From: Temnothorax longispinosus
Taxonomy: Eukaryota; Arthropoda; Insecta; Hymenoptera; Formicidae
DNA: 64,000 bases
Reading direction: 5' to 3'
Assembly: GCF_030848805.1 (NCBI RefSeq)
Contig: NC_092368.1
Span: forward strand, 3,940,441-4,004,440
Below the pieces are notes generated by a model. That model was not told where the DNA came from, did not search any database, and saw only the letters and a list, made by a program, of their open reading frames with translations. This document shows, in pieces, positions 60,717 to 64,000 of the stretch. Position 1 is the first letter of the stretch. Each line of letters begins with the position of its first letter. The position numbers and the translations under genes were made by a program.

Positions 60717-63700
60717 ATTAATTGATTTATCGATTCGGTCGTGACCGATAATAGGATGAGACCCGCACAAAGTTGCGCATCAGGCGATTAGCGTAGGAAC
60801 GGTATTATCGCTCGTCTTATGCGTGTCGTGTTTTATGCAGATAGCGGTTTTCTTTGTGCAAGTTAATACTCTTGTCGACGGATGATGAAGACCGAACGGG
60901 GCTGCGCGATTCCGTAGTATTGTGTAATCGAGTATTTTTGCAACGTATATACGACGTATACGGCTCTCCGGTCCGGTTTCTCCGCCTACGATGATGAAAA
61001 TTGAAGGAGGGGGGTGCATTTTTTTCTGGAACCGTTATCGCTGCCGTCCGATACGTGCCGCGCGGACCGTGCCAATTTGTCGCGGTTTCGTCTCTACGCA
61101 GTTCAAATAGTTTATCGCGTGAAAAAGTGATTACGCACTCGTGACAGTGGCGAATACAAAGGAACGCGGTTATCGCAGATTGGTGGCGGAGGTTTCGATT
61201 ACCCCCGCCCTTTCCTCACCAGCCTGCCTGCGCTCTTATCGTTTCTGATATTTTTGCTTGTATCCATTTTTTTCGCCACGTAGGTCACTATCGGCTGCCA
61301 TTTTGCTCTATTCAGCGGTATAACGCAATTATCTTTATTAATAAAGTCCGCGCGGCGAATCAACAAATCGACTCTTACCCACACGTCTTTTGACGTCGCT
61401 TGATTGATTATATTTTTCTGCCTATCTCTGTCATTAGATACGATAGGTTACGATCTAGAACGAAAGAGAATGACTAACTGAAGATAATTCTCAGAATGTT
61501 ATATGCGCAGCCGGTACACGCATCGAGGGGTAGTCGACAGACATTCTTGGATTCCTATTAATACTTAGATGTTTTATAAGATCCAGAATATATGAAACTC
61601 AACAAAAATTCTAGTAACAAGATTTCCCGTCATACAAGATCGAATTGTATTTTTTGCCACGATCGACGAACCCGATCCGCTTCGACGCGGAAACCGCGAG
61701 CTCTCATCCAGATTTATCTGGTTCTCGTAATCGCTCAATTTGCAACGATCAGTCGAAGTATAGTTACAGGCAGCTCCCGGCATGGGGGTTCGCCATTCAC
61801 GTCGAGTCGCAGGGTGTTCCTTCACACCTTCCTCGCGCTGTATAAGGGGATATCTCGCGACGCCCCGTCGACTTTGAAATGCCATATACGATCCGCGTTG
61901 CGCGACGAGTACGGTACCATATTGGTACATTCTTCCCGTTTCCTAACTTCTTTCCGGCGTCTTTTCACACTCGTACATTAAGATCTCTGTGTATATTCAG
62001 GGTTTCCTCCTCGATGGCGTTTGTCCAAATCAGTTGGAAAAAGCTAGTCTTATCATTTAGTTTGTCTTTTCTACTTCTATTTTATCTTTTCTAAAAACAA
62101 TTTCTTTCTCAAATACGTAAAGATATTAAAATCCAAAAAGATAAAGATTTTAAAACTTTAAGAATTGAAAAATATTATTGTAAACATCGGTTTATTTGTA
62201 TCCAAAAGAGAGAAATTTTTTGACGGATTTAAAATGGAAACTAAATTGAGTGAGCACATAAAGTAAGCAAGAAGAAAAGAAAAGTAAAAACATTATTTCT
62301 ATTTCATCCAAGATACGAATATAAATTTATTCTTAATTAATTCCGCGAGTTTTACGAAGCATTATACATAGCATGCTCAGATGGTTACTATCCAAGTTTA
62401 TGTAAAAAAAGAATCATGAAAAATGATACGGGATTACTTTCAATGAGCGTGATCAATCTTTGTCCGAGCATGGGATTAAAATTGAATTCATCGAAGCCAC
62501 ACGAAGACATTAATCGGCGGACTGCCACGGCTTCGCGATTTCATTCGCGTCGAATGCAACGCGGAAGCCTCACTAAAAGCTTCGAGCACAGATCTCTCGC
62601 CTATCATCACTGAACACTCATCCCGCGCTGTCGTCAGTAGCGCACTGAATCGGTTGCCGCGATGGTATATACTCGTCGGGAACGCCGTGCGAGCGAGAGG
62701 CAAGAAAACTCGATCGTTGTGTCTTTCATCTCATCCATACCTCGGACTGTCGTCGGTATTGATCGGCTGTTATTCTCCCGCGCGGCGGTGTGTTACATCG
62801 CCGCTGCCCCTCCGGGCCGCAACCTGTAATTTCGGTAACCACAAATAAAACCATACGGTGTGTGTAGATCGACGTGGTCCGCCCGGCCACACGAGAAAGC
62901 AATACAACCCGAGCGGTATCGGATGTCTATAGGGTGCCCTTTTCGTTCTCTCTTCCACCTCCCTTTCTATCTCTCTATTTTTCTTTATTTTCACTCTCTT
63001 TCTCTCTCTCTCGTTTAATTTTTCCGTCGATACGTCTCCGTTCGCCTGGGGACGGTATCCTCTCGCGCCTCCTTACAGCATCGATTTACACGGGATCCTG
63101 ATTTTGTCCGCCGTTTGTCCTTCTCCTCCTCATCTTCCCCTATCCTCGTTTTTTCATCCGTTTCTTCAACATGTCTCCGTCTGCCTTTCTCATCTCTCGT
63201 ACCTTCCGTCCACTGTTCTCCAAGTGTATTTAAGATCGATTATGAGACGACAATAGACCTACCGGATTGTGCCTGAAACCGACGTGTATCGGAATTCATC
63301 GGGAACAGGCAGCAGTCTGTGGTAGAATGGTTGATCGAGAAAGAAAGAGAGAACGAGAGAGAGAAAGAGGAAGGAAAAGGGAGGAGAAAGAGATGGCAGG
63401 ACCATCGATGAAAAAAAAACGAAGAAACAGGCCCGCGGTTTCGAGTTACTCGCGCACGGTGGGCCTGGCCATGTGGGGAGACCTGCCAAAATCGTTCAGG
63501 TACAGTTCACGTCTCTCTCGGCTGCTTCTCCCGCATCAGCCGCCACCTCGACGACGATCACGGATCCGGTCCCCAGCGGATCCTTTCCCTGAACAGCGCG
63601 AAGATTTTGTGGGATTTCTCGTTTGCCACGGAAGCCCTCCTGCTTCCATATTCCAAACGTGCGGCTACTTCGTACAACGGTGGAATAGAAGAAGAAATCT

Positions 63701-64000
63701 CGAAAGAGACGAAAGCAGGAACGCGGAATGCAGAACACTCCGCTTTTGAAAGCTGGCTGGTACAATTACACCGATACCGAAATAAATTAGCGTTTCGCCG
63801 CGCGTTTAATTAAATATTGGAGCACAGCTCGTCGATTTAATTCGATTTGTAATGTCATTGTTCCCGGCAAGTCGCTCTTAAAACGATTATTCATTGCGTC
63901 TCTTCCGAGAACTATTCGACATCCTTGACATTTTGTAAATGTAATGTCCGCGGGATTTGAACGGTTCTCGCGCGGCGGAAAGCCGATGCATAATTTCCCA

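Larger units (their letters stand above)
57679..64000 (+). other. first intron of the kinase gene, running off the window
   Basis: No exon starting with a V-A-I-K-type beta3 strand was found to the right edge. The intron contains an inverted E-box/CRE composite (58200-58210), a poly-A-bearing tandem repeat (58650-58740), hairpins (60233-60340), a tandem duplication (60611-60716), AT-rich islands (about 59180-59460, 62060-62400) and pyrimidine-rich DNA near 62940-63030. The frame at 63267-63749 (+) begins with a GA-repeat-derived Arg/Glu run and is not a credible gene. Confidence 0.7.

Noticed and set aside
63267..63749. 160-codon + strand frame near the right edge
   Set aside because: Begins in a GA-repeat giving Arg/Glu runs, lacks kinase features, and lies in the presumed intron.

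Overview
The window looks like animal nuclear DNA, most likely from an insect and probably a hymenopteran (ant-like). The reasons are intron-containing genes far apart, conspicuously abundant CpG/CGCG outside the AT-rich islands, many (GA)n/(CT)n and (AT)n microsatellites, and a SoxC-type exon plus an AMPK-related kinase exon that read like arthropod proteins. The organism call is inference: no rRNA, tRNA, mitochondrial or species-diagnostic gene was recognised.

Only two coding segments can be supported, both on the + strand. (1) Positions 2485-3840 are the last coding exon of a SoxC transcription factor (vertebrate Sox4/11/12, fly Sox14 group). It carries a complete HMG box, a Ser/Pro/Asn-rich middle, two sumoylation-type motifs and an acidic C-terminus. 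Its N-terminal exon was not found in the 2.5 kb upstream. About 1.5 kb of probable 3'UTR follows. (2) Positions 57481-57678 are the first coding exon of an AMPK-related (CAMKL) protein kinase, HUNK-like by my reading. It ends at a strong GT donor just after the glycine-rich loop, and the rest of the kinase lies beyond the right edge.

The ~52 kb between them (about 5.4-57.3 kb) and the 6.3 kb of kinase intron at the right end hold no gene I can support. They are a mosaic of CpG-rich stretches and AT-rich islands. No transposase, reverse transcriptase, LTR, CRISPR array or tRNA was seen. Long reading frames there start at non-ATG codons, are low-complexity, or are as long as chance predicts.

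The structure worth a second look is non-coding. Four pairs of diverged direct repeats were found: ~200 bp copies at 28.8 and 29.4 kb; ~120 bp copies at 23.5 and 24.3 kb with a tRNA-promoter-like box; ~130 bp copies at 43.4 and 43.6 kb that both keep a hairpin; and ~54 bp copies at 60.6 kb. There are long imperfect hairpins at 54.80-54.90, 10.35-10.40, 41.02-41.07 and 55.20-55.26 kb, a cluster of CRE/bZIP-type sites at 32.35-32.65 kb, and a purine-to-pyrimidine strand switch at 47.3-47.9 kb. Together they fit a regulatory landscape around a developmental transcription factor with many old local duplications, but no function is shown by sequence alone. I see no evidence for a new multi-gene system here.
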